Positions 1-9,381 are shown, numbered from the stretch's first letter. The stretch is DNA of 64,000 nucleotides from Duganella qianjiadongensis (GCF_009857915.1 NZ_WWCM01000002.1:1-64000); one strand, 5' to 3'. Numbers and translations are program-made. The notes: a model not told the origin generated them from the letters alone.

Positions 1-250
1 GTCCGCGTTCAATGGCTGGTTGAAAATTTGTGTCCATAATTAAATTTGTGGGCACAACTGCTGTGCCAAAATTCGATCATGGCTGGGGGCGGTTTCTACG
101 TCCAGACGGTGCTGGCTTTACGCTTACCCCGAAAAAGTCTAAATTGGTCTAGAAATTTGTCCTGCGAGCCATTTTTAGACTCGTATAGACTCATTTAGAC
201 CGAATTAGACCGAAGCCCATTTTTTGCATCCCTCTATCAAGCCGCTCTCC
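1..250. other. Gene-free region upstream of lexA
   Basis: I see no credible coding frame in this A/T-rich stretch. It holds a short inverted repeat (GGCACA at 51-56, TGTGCC at 62-67) and the phased TAGAC repeats annotated separately. It may contain regulatory DNA for a gene left of the window as well as for lexA. Confidence 0.6.
137..210. repeat. Helically phased GTCTA/TAGAC repeats
   Basis: Two GTCTA pentamers start at 137 and 147. After about 25 bp, four TAGAC pentamers start at 176, 186, 196 and 206. Spacing within each group is exactly 10 bp, and the two groups are in opposite orientation. This looks like a multi-site protein-binding array facing one side of the helix. It lies about 100 bp upstream of the SOS boxes of lexA. 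The binding protein is unknown. Confidence 0.6.
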
Positions 251-288
251 AGTTGGTAAATTTATTTCGCTCAAAGCAACAAATCCCC

Positions 289-338
289 TTGCATTTACCG
301 CCACACTGTACAAAAATACAGACTGTCTATATACACAG
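289..338 (+). promoter_or_regulatory. lexA promoter with two SOS boxes
   Basis: Two CTGT-N8-ACAG motifs lie at 306-321 and 323-338, separated by one base, so their centres are 17 bp apart. Both match the LexA box consensus exactly. A possible -35 (TTGCAT, 289-294) places the -10 region inside the first box. LexA binding would therefore block its own transcription, the usual autoregulation. Confidence 0.85.
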
Positions 339-354
339 GCCAAATGCACTCTCT

Positions 355-993
355 ATGATCAAGCTCACCGCACGGCAGGAACAGATCCTTAATCTGATCA
401 AGGATGCCATCGAGAACACGGGTTTCCCGCCGACCCGCGCCGAAATCGCCCAGGAACTAGGCTTCAAATCGGCCAACGCAGCGGAAGAACATTTGCAGGC
501 ACTGGCGCGCAAGGGCGCCATCGAAATCGCCGCCGGCACTTCGCGCGGCATCCGCCTGCTGGGCAGCCATGCCGAAGCGGCCCTGCCGAAAGTACCGGCC
601 GCGCTGATGATGTCGCTGCCCCTGATCGGCCGCGTGGCCGCCGGTTCGCCCATCCTCGCACAGGAAAATCTGGAAACCAGCTACAGCGTCGATCCTGCCA
701 TGTTTGCGTCCAAGCCCGACTACCTGCTCAAGGTACGGGGCGAATCGATGCGCGATGCCGGCATCATGGATGGCGACCTGCTGGCCGTGAAAAAAGTCGA
801 TAGCGCCAAGAATGGCCAGATCGTCGTGGCCCGCATCGGCAACGAAGTCACCGTCAAGCGCTACCGCAAGACAGGCAGCAGTATCGAACTGCTGCCGGAA
901 AATCCCGACTTCAAGATCATCAAGGTCGATCCCGAGGCAGACGAATTCGCCCTCGAAGGTCTGGCAGTAGGCCTGATGCGCACCTGGCACTAA
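355..993 (+). CDS. lexA: LexA repressor, SOS regulator
   Basis: LexA represses DNA-damage genes and cleaves itself when RecA filaments form. The 212-residue product has the N-terminal winged helix (helix-turn-helix about residues 27-54) and the S24 peptidase domain. The scissile Ala96-Gly97 lies in the VAAGSP segment, and the catalytic dyad is Ser131 (RGESM) and Lys168 (VTVKR). I chose the ATG at 355 because the protein then begins MIKLTARQ, as in LexA proteins. The frame stays open upstream to 253, but that extension would run through both SOS boxes. A strong terminator follows. Confidence 0.97.
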   Translation: MIKLTARQEQILNLIKDAIENTGFPPTRAEIAQELGFKSANAAEEHLQALARKGAIEIAAGTSRGIRLLGSHAEAALPKVPAALMMSLPLIGRVAAGSPILAQENLETSYSVDPAMFASKPDYLLKVRGESMRDAGIMDGDLLAVKKVDSAKNGQIVVARIGNEVTVKRYRKTGSSIELLPENPDFKIIKVDPEADEFALEGLAVGLMRTWH

Positions 994-1014
994 GCCCCCC
1001 GGCACAAACAAATC

Positions 1015-1056
1015 GGGGAGGTGGCACCAGCCTGCTGGTGCCACCTCCCCTTTTTT
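1015..1056 (+). terminator. lexA intrinsic terminator
   Basis: A perfect 16-bp stem (1015-1030 with 1035-1050) with a 4-nt loop is followed by six T residues at 1051-1056. It closes lexA transcription just before the convergent trans-sulfuration gene. Confidence 0.92.
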
Positions 1057-1073
1057 ATGTGCGGATGGTCTGC

Positions 1074-2318
1074 TTAGCTGGCGTTGAGCGCGCTGGCAAA
1101 ATCCGCCAGCAAATCGTCCGTATCCTCGATGCCGACGGAAACCCGGATCAGCGATTCGGCAATGCCCATCGTGGCACGGCGCTCGGCGCCCATCTCGTAG
1201 AAAATGGTATGCGCCACCGGAATAATCAGGGTGCGGGTATCGCCCAGATTCGACGCCGGTATCGCCAGCTGCAAGCGATTCAGGAAGTCGAAACAATCGA
1301 TACCGTCTTTCAGCTCGAAGCTCAGCAGCGAGCCATAGCTGCGGAACAGTTCACCGGCCAGCGCGTGCTGCGGGTGCGAGGCCAGCCCCGGATAGTAGAC
1401 GGCCGCCACGCGCTGGTCCGCCTCCAGCAGCCGCGCCAGCGCCAGCGCGTTGGCGCAGGTGCGTTCCATGCGCAGCGCCAGCGTTTCCGCCCCCACGGCG
1501 ATGTGGTGCGCCGCTTCCGGCGCCAGCGATGCGCCGAAGTCGCGCAAGCCCTTGGCACGGATCTGCGCCAGCCCCCACTGCCTGGCTGCCGCCTTCTTGT
1601 AGTTCTCGTAGATATTCGGGAAGCGGGTCCAGTCGTATGCGCCCGTATCGGTCAGGCTGCCGCCCAGCGCGATGCCGTGGCCGCCGATGGATTTGGTCAG
1701 TGCATTGACCACCAGACCGGCGCCCACGTCTTTCGGACGGAACAGATATGGCGTGGTCATGGTGTTATCGACGACGTAAAGAATGCCGCGCGCGCGGCAC
1801 AGCTCACCGATGCGGGCCAGATCGGCGATCTGGGTACGCGGGTTGGCAATGGTTTCGACAAACACCAGGCGGGTGTTGTCATTGATCGCCGCCGCTACCG
1901 CCTCCACGCTGGTGGCATCGACGAACGACACGCCCACGCCTTGCGCCATGGTGGTCTGCCACAGGCTGTTGGTATTGCCGAACAGGAAGGAGGACGACAC
2001 CACATGGTCGCCCGCCCGCAGCAGCGCCTGGAACACGGCGCCGATGGCGCCCATGCCGGTAGCGAAGCACAGCGTACCGACGCCCTGCTCCATCTGGTTG
2101 ATCTTGTCTTCCAGCGCAGAGACGGTAGGGTTGCCCTGACGGCCGTAGCGGAAGCCCGGCTCCTTCCCCTGAAACACGGAAGCCAGCTGGCGTGCATCGG
2201 CATAGCCGAAAGCCACCGAGGTATGCACCGGCTTGTGCAGGGAACCATGCTCTATGCCCTTGCGGCGGTCGTTATGCAGGATGGTGGTGGTAAAGCCGTA
2301 ATTCTTTTTGTCGTTCAT
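1074..2318 (-). CDS. PLP-dependent trans-sulfuration enzyme (Cys/Met metabolism family)
   Basis: The 414-residue product belongs to the Cys/Met metabolism PLP family (cystathionine gamma-synthase, O-succinylhomoserine sulfhydrylase and relatives). It has the RYGRQGNPTV segment, the ATGMGA turn, the VDNT aspartate region and the PLP lysine in NALTKSIGGHG. In betaproteobacteria the slot after purF usually holds a sulfhydrylase of homocysteine synthesis (metZ), but this sequence looks closer to the broader cystathionine gamma-synthase-like group, so I give no symbol. The ATG at 2318 is chosen because the longer frame would start inside the purF terminator. No good ribosome-binding site is visible. 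The start lies 13 bp downstream of that terminator's T-run. Confidence 0.85.
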   Translation of the reverse strand: MNDKKNYGFTTTILHNDRRKGIEHGSLHKPVHTSVAFGYADARQLASVFQGKEPGFRYGRQGNPTVSALEDKINQMEQGVGTLCFATGMGAIGAVFQALLRAGDHVVSSSFLFGNTNSLWQTTMAQGVGVSFVDATSVEAVAAAINDNTRLVFVETIANPRTQIADLARIGELCRARGILYVVDNTMTTPYLFRPKDVGAGLVVNALTKSIGGHGIALGGSLTDTGAYDWTRFPNIYENYKKAAARQWGLAQIRAKGLRDFGASLAPEAAHHIAVGAETLALRMERTCANALALARLLEADQRVAAVYYPGLASHPQHALAGELFRSYGSLLSFELKDGIDCFDFLNRLQLAIPASNLGDTRTLIIPVAHTIFYEMGAERRATMGIAESLIRVSVGIEDTDDLLADFASALNAS

Positions 2319-2330
2319 GAGTACAGATTC

Positions 2331-2364
2331 AAAAAAAAAAGCCCGGTGCAACACTGCACCGGGC
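2331..2364 (-). terminator. Terminator between purF and the trans-sulfuration gene
   Basis: A perfect 10-bp stem (2341-2350 with 2355-2364, loop ACAC) is followed on the minus strand by ten T residues (A-run at 2331-2340). It starts 6 bp after the purF stop and ends 13 bp before the next start codon. It should end most transcription from the accD-purF operon. Confidence 0.9.
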
Positions 2365-2369
2365 GATCA

Positions 2370-3893
2370 TCAGCCTTCCGTGGCTGCGAGATTCAAATTG
2401 AGCTGGGTACGGGCCGCATCCTCAGGCTTGCCCGCCTTGGGGTTGTGACGCGCATATTCCAGCTTGTCCAGATAGTCCTTGGAAATGTCACCGGTGACAT
2501 ACACGCCGTCGAAGCACGAAGCTTCGAAGTTCTGCAGGGCGGGATTCACATCCGAAATCGCCCGTTTCAGCGCATCGATGTCCTGATACACCAGCGCATC
2601 GGCAGTGATCTCGCGGCATACTTCCTCGTTGGTGCGGCCAAAGGCGATCAGCTCGTCGCGGGTAGGCATGTCGATGCCGTACACGTTAGGGTAGATCACC
2701 GGTGGCGCGGCCGACGCGAAAATCACCTTCTTGGCGCCGGCTTCACGCGCCATCTGCACGATCTCGCGGCTGGTGGTGCCGCGCACGATGGAGTCATCCA
2801 CCAGCAGTACCACTTTGTCCTTGAATTCGCTGGCAATCGCGTTCAGCTTCTGGCGCACGGATTTTTTGCGTGCCGCCTGGCCCGGCATGATGAAAGTACG
2901 GCCGATGTAGCGGTTCTTGATGAAGCCTTCGCGGTATTCCACGTTCAGCGCCAGCGCCAGCTGGATCGCCGCAGGACGCGAGGAATCGGGAATCGGCATG
3001 ACGACATCGATCTCGCCATCCTTGAATTCGCGCTTGATTTTCTCGGCCAGATACTCGCCCATTTTCAGACGGGTGGCGTACACGGAAGCGCCGTCGATCA
3101 CGGAATCGGGACGGGCCAGGTACACGAACTCGAACACGCAAGGGTTCAGGGTAGGATGATCGGCGCACTGGCGGGTGTGCACATTCATTTCCAGATCGAT
3201 GAACACGGCTTCGCCCGGCGCGATGTCGCGCACGAAGCGGAAGCCCATGCCTTCCAGCGCCACCGATTCGGAAGCGACCATGTATTCGGTGCCTTGCGGC
3301 GTCTCGTTCTTGCCCAGGCACAGAGGACGGATGCCGAACGGATCACGGAAGGCCAGCAGGCCCACGTCGGCGATCTGCGCCACGGCAGCGTAGCCGCCAC
3401 GCACACGGCGGTGCAGCACGGCGACGGCCTGGAAGATGGTGTCCGCATCGATCGAAATGCCGGTGGTGGCTTTCTGGATCTCGTGCGCCAGCACGTTGAG
3501 CAGCACTTCCGAATCGGAATCCGTGTTGATGTGGCGGCGGTCGATCTTGAACATATCCTGTTTCAGCTGTTCCCAGTTGGTCAGGTTGCCGTTGTGCGCC
3601 AGCGTGATGCCGTACGGGGCATTGACGTAGAACGGTTGCGCTTCTTCTTCGCTCGACGAGCCGGCCGTTGGGTAGCGGCAGTGGCCGATACCCGAGTTAC
3701 CTTGCAGCGTACGCATATTACGGGTACGGAAGACGTCACGCACCAGACCATTGGCCTTGTGCATGGCGAACATGCTGCTGTGATTGGTCGCAATACCCGC
3801 CGCATCCTGACCGCGGTGCTGCAGCAGCAGCAAGGCGTCATACAGCAATTGATTGACAGGTTGATGGGAAACGACGCCGACGATGCCACACAT
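2370..3893 (-). CDS. purF: Amidophosphoribosyltransferase
   Basis: This enzyme makes the first committed step of purine synthesis, converting PRPP and glutamine to phosphoribosylamine. The 507-residue protein begins MCGIVGVV, so Cys2 becomes the N-terminal nucleophile of the class II glutamine amidotransferase domain after methionine removal. The phosphoribosyltransferase domain carries the PRPP loop [15 protein letters not shown] in its second half. Length is normal. It follows cvpA by 38 bp, as in many proteobacteria, and is followed by a strong terminator. Confidence 0.97.
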   Translation of the reverse strand: MCGIVGVVSHQPVNQLLYDALLLLQHRGQDAAGIATNHSSMFAMHKANGLVRDVFRTRNMRTLQGNSGIGHCRYPTAGSSSEEEAQPFYVNAPYGITLAHNGNLTNWEQLKQDMFKIDRRHINTDSDSEVLLNVLAHEIQKATTGISIDADTIFQAVAVLHRRVRGGYAAVAQIADVGLLAFRDPFGIRPLCLGKNETPQGTEYMVASESVALEGMGFRFVRDIAPGEAVFIDLEMNVHTRQCADHPTLNPCVFEFVYLARPDSVIDGASVYATRLKMGEYLAEKIKREFKDGEIDVVMPIPDSSRPAAIQLALALNVEYREGFIKNRYIGRTFIMPGQAARKKSVRQKLNAIASEFKDKVVLLVDDSIVRGTTSREIVQMAREAGAKKVIFASAAPPVIYPNVYGIDMPTRDELIAFGRTNEEVCREITADALVYQDIDALKRAISDVNPALQNFEASCFDGVYVTGDISKDYLDKLEYARHNPKAGKPEDAARTQLNLNLAATEG

Positions 3894-3931
3894 GATGTTG
3901 CTCCTGGACAGGTACTACAGATTTAAAGACT

Positions 3932-4420
3932 TCAAAAATTCACATGCTGCGCGAGCGCAGCGGGTAACAGGGGTTTGACGTGGTGCGCGAGAGCTTCCGC
4001 ATACGGGCTCAATCGCGCCTCACGCCAGAAAGGCTGCTGCGGCATAGCCGTCATGCCGCACAAAATCACCACCGTCAGCACGATCAGCAGACCGCGCAGC
4101 AGGCCAAACGCCACGCCCAGCAGGCGGTCAGCCCAGCTCAGGCCACCTGCTTCCAGCAAGGCGCCAAGCGCCATGGCCAGCAGCCCCGTCAGAATACGGG
4201 CGCCGATGAACAGAGCGATGAACGCCAGAATCAGCCGCAGTATTTCGCCCGGCACTGCCGGCGGCAGCATCTGCGCCAGCGCTGCCGCATAGGCATTCGC
4301 CACCACAAACGCCAGCACCCAGCCGGCCAGCGACAGCACTTCCTTGACCAGGCCGCGCATCAGGCTGATCACCACCGAGGCGCCCAGCACAAACAGCAGC
4401 AGATAGTCGAACACCGTCAC
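3932..4420 (-). CDS. cvpA: CvpA family membrane protein
   Basis: This 162-residue inner-membrane protein of the colicin V production family is required for colicin V secretion in E. coli and linked to envelope fitness. Four hydrophobic segments are visible (about residues 5-23, 29-50, 61-88 and 101-123). The N-terminal segment with RGLVKEVLSLAGW is characteristic of the family. It sits between dedD and purF, the conserved arrangement. The exact molecular function is not settled. Confidence 0.92.
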   Translation of the reverse strand: MTVFDYLLLFVLGASVVISLMRGLVKEVLSLAGWVLAFVVANAYAAALAQMLPPAVPGEILRLILAFIALFIGARILTGLLAMALGALLEAGGLSWADRLLGVAFGLLRGLLIVLTVVILCGMTAMPQQPFWREARLSPYAEALAHHVKPLLPAALAQHVNF

Positions 4421-4433
4421 GCCCGGCGCTACC

Positions 4434-5495
4434 TTATTGCGCTTCCACGCGGCCGCTCAGGCCCATGGACGCCAGCTTGGTGCGGACTTTTTCTGCTTCA
4501 TCCTTGTTGCTGAACGGGCCTACGCGCACGCGCGTCCGGTCGCCGGACGGGGTCTTTTCAGTGAAAGAACTGATGCCCGCTTTTTTCAGTTTATCGCGCA
4601 GTTCTTCCACTTTGTCGTGATCGGCCAGCGCCGCCACTTGCAGCACAAATTTCTGATTGCCGTCGACGGCCGCGGCAGCCGGTTTGGCCGCCGGTTTGCC
4701 TTCCAGAATGGCCAGCGCGCGGGCATCTTCCGTAGCCTTGGCTTCGCCACCGGGTTTGGCGCTTTCACCGGCCTGCTTGGCCGCTGCGGCGCGCGCCTTG
4801 GCATCGGCGGCCGCTTTCACCTCGGCCGTCTTGCGCTCCACTTCCAGCTTGTAATCGGCATCCTGACGGGCCTGTGCTTCGGCCCGCGCCTCGCGCTCCT
4901 GCCGGGCACGGATGATGGCTTCGGAACGGGCCTTCGAATCGGAGCGCAGTTCCGGTTCGGCTTGCGTGCTTTCCACCCGTGCCGGCGCCGCTTTGGCCGG
5001 CGCAGCCGCCGCTGTGGTGTCCGTTGCGGCAGCGCCAGCAGCCGGTGCAGAGATGGTCGCATCCGCCTTAAGCGACAGCGCACCACGCCCGCCCTTGCCC
5101 GGATCAATGATTTCTTCCTTGGCATCGAGCGCAGCGCTTTGCGCCACCACCGGCGTCATGCCGGATACATCGCCACGGTCTTTGGGAGGTATCTTGATTT
5201 CGATATCGGAGGCCAGCGGTTTGGGCTCGGAATCGAGCACCATGGGCAGGCCGATGGCGACGCCCAGCGCCAGCGCTACGGCGCCCACCAGACGGCGGCG
5301 CGCACGCTTTTTTTCCGGCAGCATAGGATCGTCGGCGTCGCGTTCGCGGCCGCCGCGTCCCTTGCTATTGGCCGACGAGGCGCGCTTGGAGCGGGCGCGT
5401 TCCGTCATCGTCTGCTCGTCGGCGCTGCTGTAATAGCCGCTATCCTGACCAGCAGTATCTTGCTTGTTTTTACCGAGTTTCGAGAACAAGCCCAT
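4434..5495 (-). CDS. dedD: SPOR-domain cell-division protein, DedD type
   Basis: This 353-residue bitopic membrane protein has a charged cytoplasmic N-terminus, one transmembrane helix at about 69-87, and a long Ala/Lys/Glu-rich periplasmic linker. A C-terminal SPOR domain (about 275-353, starting QKFVLQVAALAD) follows. SPOR domains bind denuded peptidoglycan at the division septum. The position between folC and cvpA matches dedD. The ATG at 5495 begins MGLFSKLGKNK; the longer frame overlaps folC and has no family support. Confidence 0.9.
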   Translation of the reverse strand: MGLFSKLGKNKQDTAGQDSGYYSSADEQTMTERARSKRASSANSKGRGGRERDADDPMLPEKKRARRRLVGAVALALGVAIGLPMVLDSEPKPLASDIEIKIPPKDRGDVSGMTPVVAQSAALDAKEEIIDPGKGGRGALSLKADATISAPAAGAAATDTTAAAAPAKAAPARVESTQAEPELRSDSKARSEAIIRARQEREARAEAQARQDADYKLEVERKTAEVKAAADAKARAAAAKQAGESAKPGGEAKATEDARALAILEGKPAAKPAAAAVDGNQKFVLQVAALADHDKVEELRDKLKKAGISSFTEKTPSGDRTRVRVGPFSNKDEAEKVRTKLASMGLSGRVEAQ

Positions 5496-5517
5496 GCGTG
5501 ATTTCAGTCCTGTGCGT

Positions 5518-6840
5518 TCAGTGTAGAGCGGATTTTCGCGCCGCCATGACACCGGCGACGGTAAGGAAAGATCCAAAGACCACAATTCTATCATTCTCCC
5601 CGGCCCGGCTGATGGCATTTGCATAGGCCGCGCCCGGATCGTCGAAGCTCTGGATGGTGCGTTCGTCCCGTTCCGGCTGCACTGCCTGTACTTTGGCCGC
5701 CAGTTCGGCCGCCGTGGCCGAGCGTGGCGACGGCAGCGTGGCCAGACACCAGTGATCGACATGTTCGGACATGGCAGCGATCACGCCGTCGATATCCTTG
5801 TCGTGCATGGAACCGAACACGGCATAGGTGTAAGGGTGGTAGCCCATGTTGCCGAGGTTCTGGTTCAGGGCCGCCGCCGCGTGCGGATTATGCGCCACAT
5901 CGAGAATCACGCTAGGACGGCCCGGCAGCACCTGGAAGCGGCCCGGCAGCTCCACCGTCACCAGCCCCGTACGCACTTCCTGCGCGCCCACGGGCAGCTC
6001 CAGCTTGAGCGCCTCCAGCGCAGCCAGCGCAGCGCAGGCATTCAGTATCTGATTGGCGCCGCGCAGGCTAGGATAGGCCAGTGCATTGCGGCGCTGGCCA
6101 CGGCCACCGTAGTTCCACTGCTGCTTGTCGCCCGAGTAATTGAAATCGCGCCCCATCAGCCACAGATCGGCGCCGATCGCTTCGGCATGGTCGATCAGGG
6201 ACTGCGGCGGCACCGGATCGGAGCAGATCGCCGTTTTACCGGCGCGGAAAATACCGGCTTTTTCGAAACCGATGGCTACACGCGTATCGCCAAGGTAGTC
6301 GGTATGGTCGATATCCACGCTGGTGACGATGGCCACATCGGCATCGACGATATTGACCGCGTCCAGACGCCCCCCCAAGCCCACTTCCAGTATCACCACA
6401 TCCATGCCGGCAGCAGACAGCAGGTGCATGATGGCCAGCGTGGTGAATTCGAAATACGTCAGCGGGGTATCGCCGCGCACCGCTTCGACGGCATTGAAGG
6501 CCGCTACCAGCGCGGCGTCGCTGGCCAGATCGCCATTCACGCGGGCGCGCTCGTTAAAGTCGAGGAAGTGCGGCTTGATGTACAGGCCCACCTTGTAACC
6601 GGCGCGCAGCAGCACCGATTCCAGCATGGCGCAGGTCGAGCCTTTGCCGTTGGTGCCGGCCACCATGATGACGGGGCAGCTAAATTGCAGCTGCAAACGT
6701 TGTTTGACAGCGAGAACGCGGTCCAGCCCCATGTTGATGACGGTTTCGGCGTGGCGCGACTCCAGCAGCGCTAGCCAGTCAGACAGCTTATCGGGGGTGG
6801 ATGCAGGGGGCGAAACAGGGGTAGTTGGGGAGCTAGACAT
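5518..6840 (-). CDS. folC: Bifunctional folylpolyglutamate/dihydrofolate synthase
   Basis: FolC adds glutamate to dihydropteroate to make dihydrofolate and then extends the polyglutamate tail of folates. The 440-residue protein is a Mur-ligase family member with the ATP-binding P-loop VAGTNGKGST near residue 60 and the C-terminal ligase domain (DVAHNPHAA). The ATG at 6838-6840 is preferred over a longer frame that would run through the hairpin separating it from accD. It lies 22 bp upstream of dedD in the accD-folC-dedD-cvpA-purF order known from E. coli. Confidence 0.96.
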   Translation of the reverse strand: MSSSPTTPVSPPASTPDKLSDWLALLESRHAETVINMGLDRVLAVKQRLQLQFSCPVIMVAGTNGKGSTCAMLESVLLRAGYKVGLYIKPHFLDFNERARVNGDLASDAALVAAFNAVEAVRGDTPLTYFEFTTLAIMHLLSAAGMDVVILEVGLGGRLDAVNIVDADVAIVTSVDIDHTDYLGDTRVAIGFEKAGIFRAGKTAICSDPVPPQSLIDHAEAIGADLWLMGRDFNYSGDKQQWNYGGRGQRRNALAYPSLRGANQILNACAALAALEALKLELPVGAQEVRTGLVTVELPGRFQVLPGRPSVILDVAHNPHAAAALNQNLGNMGYHPYTYAVFGSMHDKDIDGVIAAMSEHVDHWCLATLPSPRSATAAELAAKVQAVQPERDERTIQSFDDPGAAYANAISRAGENDRIVVFGSFLTVAGVMAARKSALH

Positions 6841-6856
6841 GATGTTGACTCGGAAT

Positions 6857-6900
6857 GTAAAACGGCGCGCAGGCCGGATGATACCGGATTGCGCGCCGTT
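6857..6900 (-). terminator. Hairpin between accD and folC
   Basis: A 10-bp stem (6861-6870 with 6891-6900) encloses a smaller CCGG...CCGG stem. On the minus strand it is followed by only four T residues. It may be a partial terminator or an mRNA-stabilising hairpin tuning folC relative to accD. Confidence 0.5.
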
Positions 6901-6921
6901 GCGTGGCAAAGCCAGCGAATT

Positions 6922-7794
6922 TTAGGCGAGGACTTCGGCGGCCTGATTCTGCAGCAGAGCCAGCAGGCGGGCGATTTCTTCGCGCATCTTGCGGCGGTCT
7001 ACGATCATGTCCACGGCACCCTTGGTGACGAGGAACTCGGCACGCTGGAAGCCTTCCGGCAGTTTTTCCCGCACCGTGTTTTCGATCACGCGCGGACCGG
7101 CGAAGCCGATCAGGGCTTTCGGCTCGGCGATCACCACGTCGCCCATGAAGGCAAACGAGGCCGACACGCCACCCATGGTCGGGTCGGTCAGCACGCTGAT
7201 GAATGGCAGTTTCTTGTCCGACAACTTGGTCAGCATGGCCGTGGTTTTGGCCATCTGCATCAGCGACATCAGGCCTTCCTGCATACGCGCACCTCCGGTG
7301 GCCGTGATGCAGACGAAAGGCACTTTCTGTTCCAGCGCTACCTGCGCGCCACGGACGAAACGCTCGCCCACCACGGAACCCATGGAACCGCCCATGAATT
7401 CGAACTCGAAGCAGGCCACCACCACTGGCAGGCTCATGATGGAGCCGCCCATGACGATCAGCGCATCGGTCTCGCCGGTGGCTTCCATGGCCTGTTTCAG
7501 GCGGTCAGGGTATTTTTTGCTGTCTTTGAATTTCAGGCTATCGACTGGCAGGGTGTCCATGCCGATTTCATAGCGGCCACCGGCGTCGAACAGGCTGTCC
7601 AGACGTTCGCGCGCACGGATACGCATGTGATGGTCGCATTTAGGGCAAACATGCAGGTTCGATTCCAGATCGGTGCGGTACAGCACGGCTTCGCAGGATG
7701 GGCATTTGACCCACAGACCTTCGGGCATGGTCTTGCGCGCGCCAGCATCGGAACGCTGGATTCGTGGGGGCAGCAGTTTTTCCAACCAACTCAT
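6922..7794 (-). CDS. accD: Acetyl-CoA carboxylase carboxyltransferase, beta subunit
   Basis: AccD is the beta subunit of the carboxyltransferase that produces malonyl-CoA for fatty-acid synthesis, working with AccA. The 290-residue protein has the N-terminal zinc ribbon with Cys31, Cys34, Cys50 and Cys53, then the crotonase-like domain ([19 protein letters not shown]). Its normal upstream neighbour trpA is separated from it here by the brnT-brnA pair. Confidence 0.97.
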   Translation of the reverse strand: MSWLEKLLPPRIQRSDAGARKTMPEGLWVKCPSCEAVLYRTDLESNLHVCPKCDHHMRIRARERLDSLFDAGGRYEIGMDTLPVDSLKFKDSKKYPDRLKQAMEATGETDALIVMGGSIMSLPVVVACFEFEFMGGSMGSVVGERFVRGAQVALEQKVPFVCITATGGARMQEGLMSLMQMAKTTAMLTKLSDKKLPFISVLTDPTMGGVSASFAFMGDVVIAEPKALIGFAGPRVIENTVREKLPEGFQRAEFLVTKGAVDMIVDRRKMREEIARLLALLQNQAAEVLA

Positions 7795-7916
7795 AAATTC
7801 TCCTTACAGCAAACTTGTGGCCGAAGTGTAGCCGTTTCTTGCCCCCCTGTCGAACATTGCGATACATTAATTTTTCGATTTCGTCATGTTCCCGCCCCCG
7901 TTTTAGAGTAAATCCC

Positions 7917-8195
7917 CTACTGTTTTGCTGACAAAAACTCCTTGATACTGGTCAGTTCCAGTGGAATCCGGTAACCGGATCGAGCAATGTTTCTTAAATA
8001 CAATTCCATAATTCTTTCCGCTGGCCAGCCAGCATCGGCACCGATACTTGCGAAATAGGCAATTACATCTTTGTGCAACCGCAGTCTCAGTTCGCCCCCG
8101 CCGGCTGCAAACGGATTGGCGATCGGCACCCAGCATCCAGCCTCGCGCGGCCCTTCTTCCATCGGCTCCTGCCCCTCGTGATTAATATTATTCAT
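7917..8195 (-). CDS. brnA: BrnA-like antitoxin
   Basis: The 92-residue protein resembles BrnA, the ribbon-helix-helix antitoxin and autorepressor that neutralises BrnT. The C-terminal half (LRLRLHKDVIAYF, then a helix and IPLEL) fits the family. The ATG at 8193-8195 overlaps the toxin stop codon as ATGA and has an AGG-type ribosome-binding site at the end of the toxin gene, which decides this start. The toxin-first order is typical. It is bounded by 122 bp of gene-free DNA before accD. Confidence 0.75.
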   Translation of the reverse strand: MNNINHEGQEPMEEGPREAGCWVPIANPFAAGGGELRLRLHKDVIAYFASIGADAGWPAERIMELYLRNIARSGYRIPLELTSIKEFLSAKQ

Positions 8196-8473
8196 ATACG
8201 CCTCCAGTAATGGCGTTTTTCCCACCCAAAGGCAAGACGCGCCGAAATAATTCTGACAATGTCACCAAGCTGACAACTATAAGTCACAATCAACAACCGA
8301 CCGCGTTGACTCAGGCCCAATATCTGATAGCGCTGCTCAGTGCCTGAATGGTCGACATCGGCCCAGTGACAAGCAAGAACATCGTCGAACACCGTAGACG
8401 CCTCGTCAAAGCTGACGCGGTGCTTGAGTAAATTCAGGCGGGCTTTATTGGGATCGGAGAGAAAACGCACCAC
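8192..8473 (-). CDS. brnT: BrnT-like toxin (DUF497)
   Basis: The 93-residue protein fits the BrnT family of RelE-fold ribonuclease toxins. Recognisable elements are the N-terminal DPNKARLNLLKHRVSF, the FDD..A segment, the GLSQRGRLLIVTY strand pair and the terminal RIISARLA. Either of two tandem GTG codons (8473 or 8470) could be the start; a GGGAG ribosome-binding site lies just upstream. The pair interrupts the usual trpA-accD neighbourhood, which suggests horizontal arrival. Confidence 0.82.
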   Translation of the reverse strand: MVRFLSDPNKARLNLLKHRVSFDEASTVFDDVLACHWADVDHSGTEQRYQILGLSQRGRLLIVTYSCQLGDIVRIISARLAFGWEKRHYWRRI

Positions 8474-8485
8474 GGCTCCCTTTCA

Positions 8486-8508
8486 CCATAGTCAGTGTCC
8501 GACTATGG
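8486..8508 (-). promoter_or_regulatory. Inverted repeat upstream of brnT, probable operator
   Basis: Perfect 8-bp arms CCATAGTC (8486-8493) and GACTATGG (8501-8508) flank 7 bp, 13 bp upstream of the brnT start. BrnT-BrnA complexes are known to autoregulate, so this is a natural operator candidate. Confidence 0.6.
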
Positions 8509-8574
8509 AGCAAGGTGAGCCGCGGAATTTGATGTGCGCCAAACGGGCGCACAAAGGGGAACTAAACTGGGGAA

Positions 8575-9372
8575 TTAAGCGTCGAGCACGCTGCGTATGC
8601 CGGCCACGAAACTTTCAACGGCGGCCACGGCTTTCTCCGCGCCCACGTTTTCGATTTCCTGAATGATGCGGCTGCCGATCACGACGGCATCCGCCACTTC
8701 GGCCACAGCGCGCGCCGTCGCACCATCACGGATGCCGAAGCCGACGCCTATCGGCAGCGGCACGTGCTGGCGGATCGCCTTCAGACGCTCGGCCACTTCC
8801 ACCGTATCGATATTGCCCGCCCCCGTGACGCCCTTGAGCGAGACGTAGTAGCTGAAGCCGCCGCCCACCTTGGCCACCTGGGCAATGCGCTGCTCGGTGG
8901 AAGTGGGCGCCAGCAGGAAGATCAGATCGAGCCCGCCAGCACGCATGGCTGCCGAAAATTCCTCGCACTCTTCCGGCGGATAATCGACCACGATGGCGCC
9001 ATCGGCACCGGCTTGCTGCGATTCGGCAATGAAACGTGCCGCGCCGATACGCTCGATAGGATTGGCATAGCCCATCAGCACGACGGGCGTGTGCTGATTG
9101 GTCTGGCGGAACTCTGCCACCATGGCGAAGACATCCATGATGCCCACGCCCTGCGCCAGCGCCCGCTCGCAGGCGCGCTGGATCACGGGGCCTTCCGCCA
9201 TCGGGTCGGAAAACGGCACACCGAGTTCGAGAATGTTGGCGCCACCGGCCACCATGGCATGCATCAGCGCCACGGTCAGGCCGGGCGCCGGATCACCGGC
9301 CGTGATGAAAGTAATCAGGGCCGTCCTGTTCTGAGCCTTCAGTTCGGCAAAAGTTTGTGCGATGAGGGACAT
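8575..9372 (-). CDS. trpA: Tryptophan synthase alpha chain
   Basis: TrpA cleaves indole-3-glycerol phosphate and passes indole to TrpB. The 265-residue TIM barrel has the catalytic Glu49 in [11 protein letters not shown], a second acidic site in [10 protein letters not shown], and the phosphate-binding GVGFGIRDG loop. It lies 9 bp downstream of trpB in a trpF-trpB-trpA run. Confidence 0.97.
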   Translation of the reverse strand: MSLIAQTFAELKAQNRTALITFITAGDPAPGLTVALMHAMVAGGANILELGVPFSDPMAEGPVIQRACERALAQGVGIMDVFAMVAEFRQTNQHTPVVLMGYANPIERIGAARFIAESQQAGADGAIVVDYPPEECEEFSAAMRAGGLDLIFLLAPTSTEQRIAQVAKVGGGFSYYVSLKGVTGAGNIDTVEVAERLKAIRQHVPLPIGVGFGIRDGATARAVAEVADAVVIGSRIIQEIENVGAEKAVAAVESFVAGIRSVLDA

Positions 9373-9381
9373 GCCGGCTCC

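Noticed and set aside
1038-3926. 962-codon open frame on the plus strand
   Set aside because: It is antisense to the trans-sulfuration gene and purF, which have clear motifs. High GC leaves long open antisense frames.
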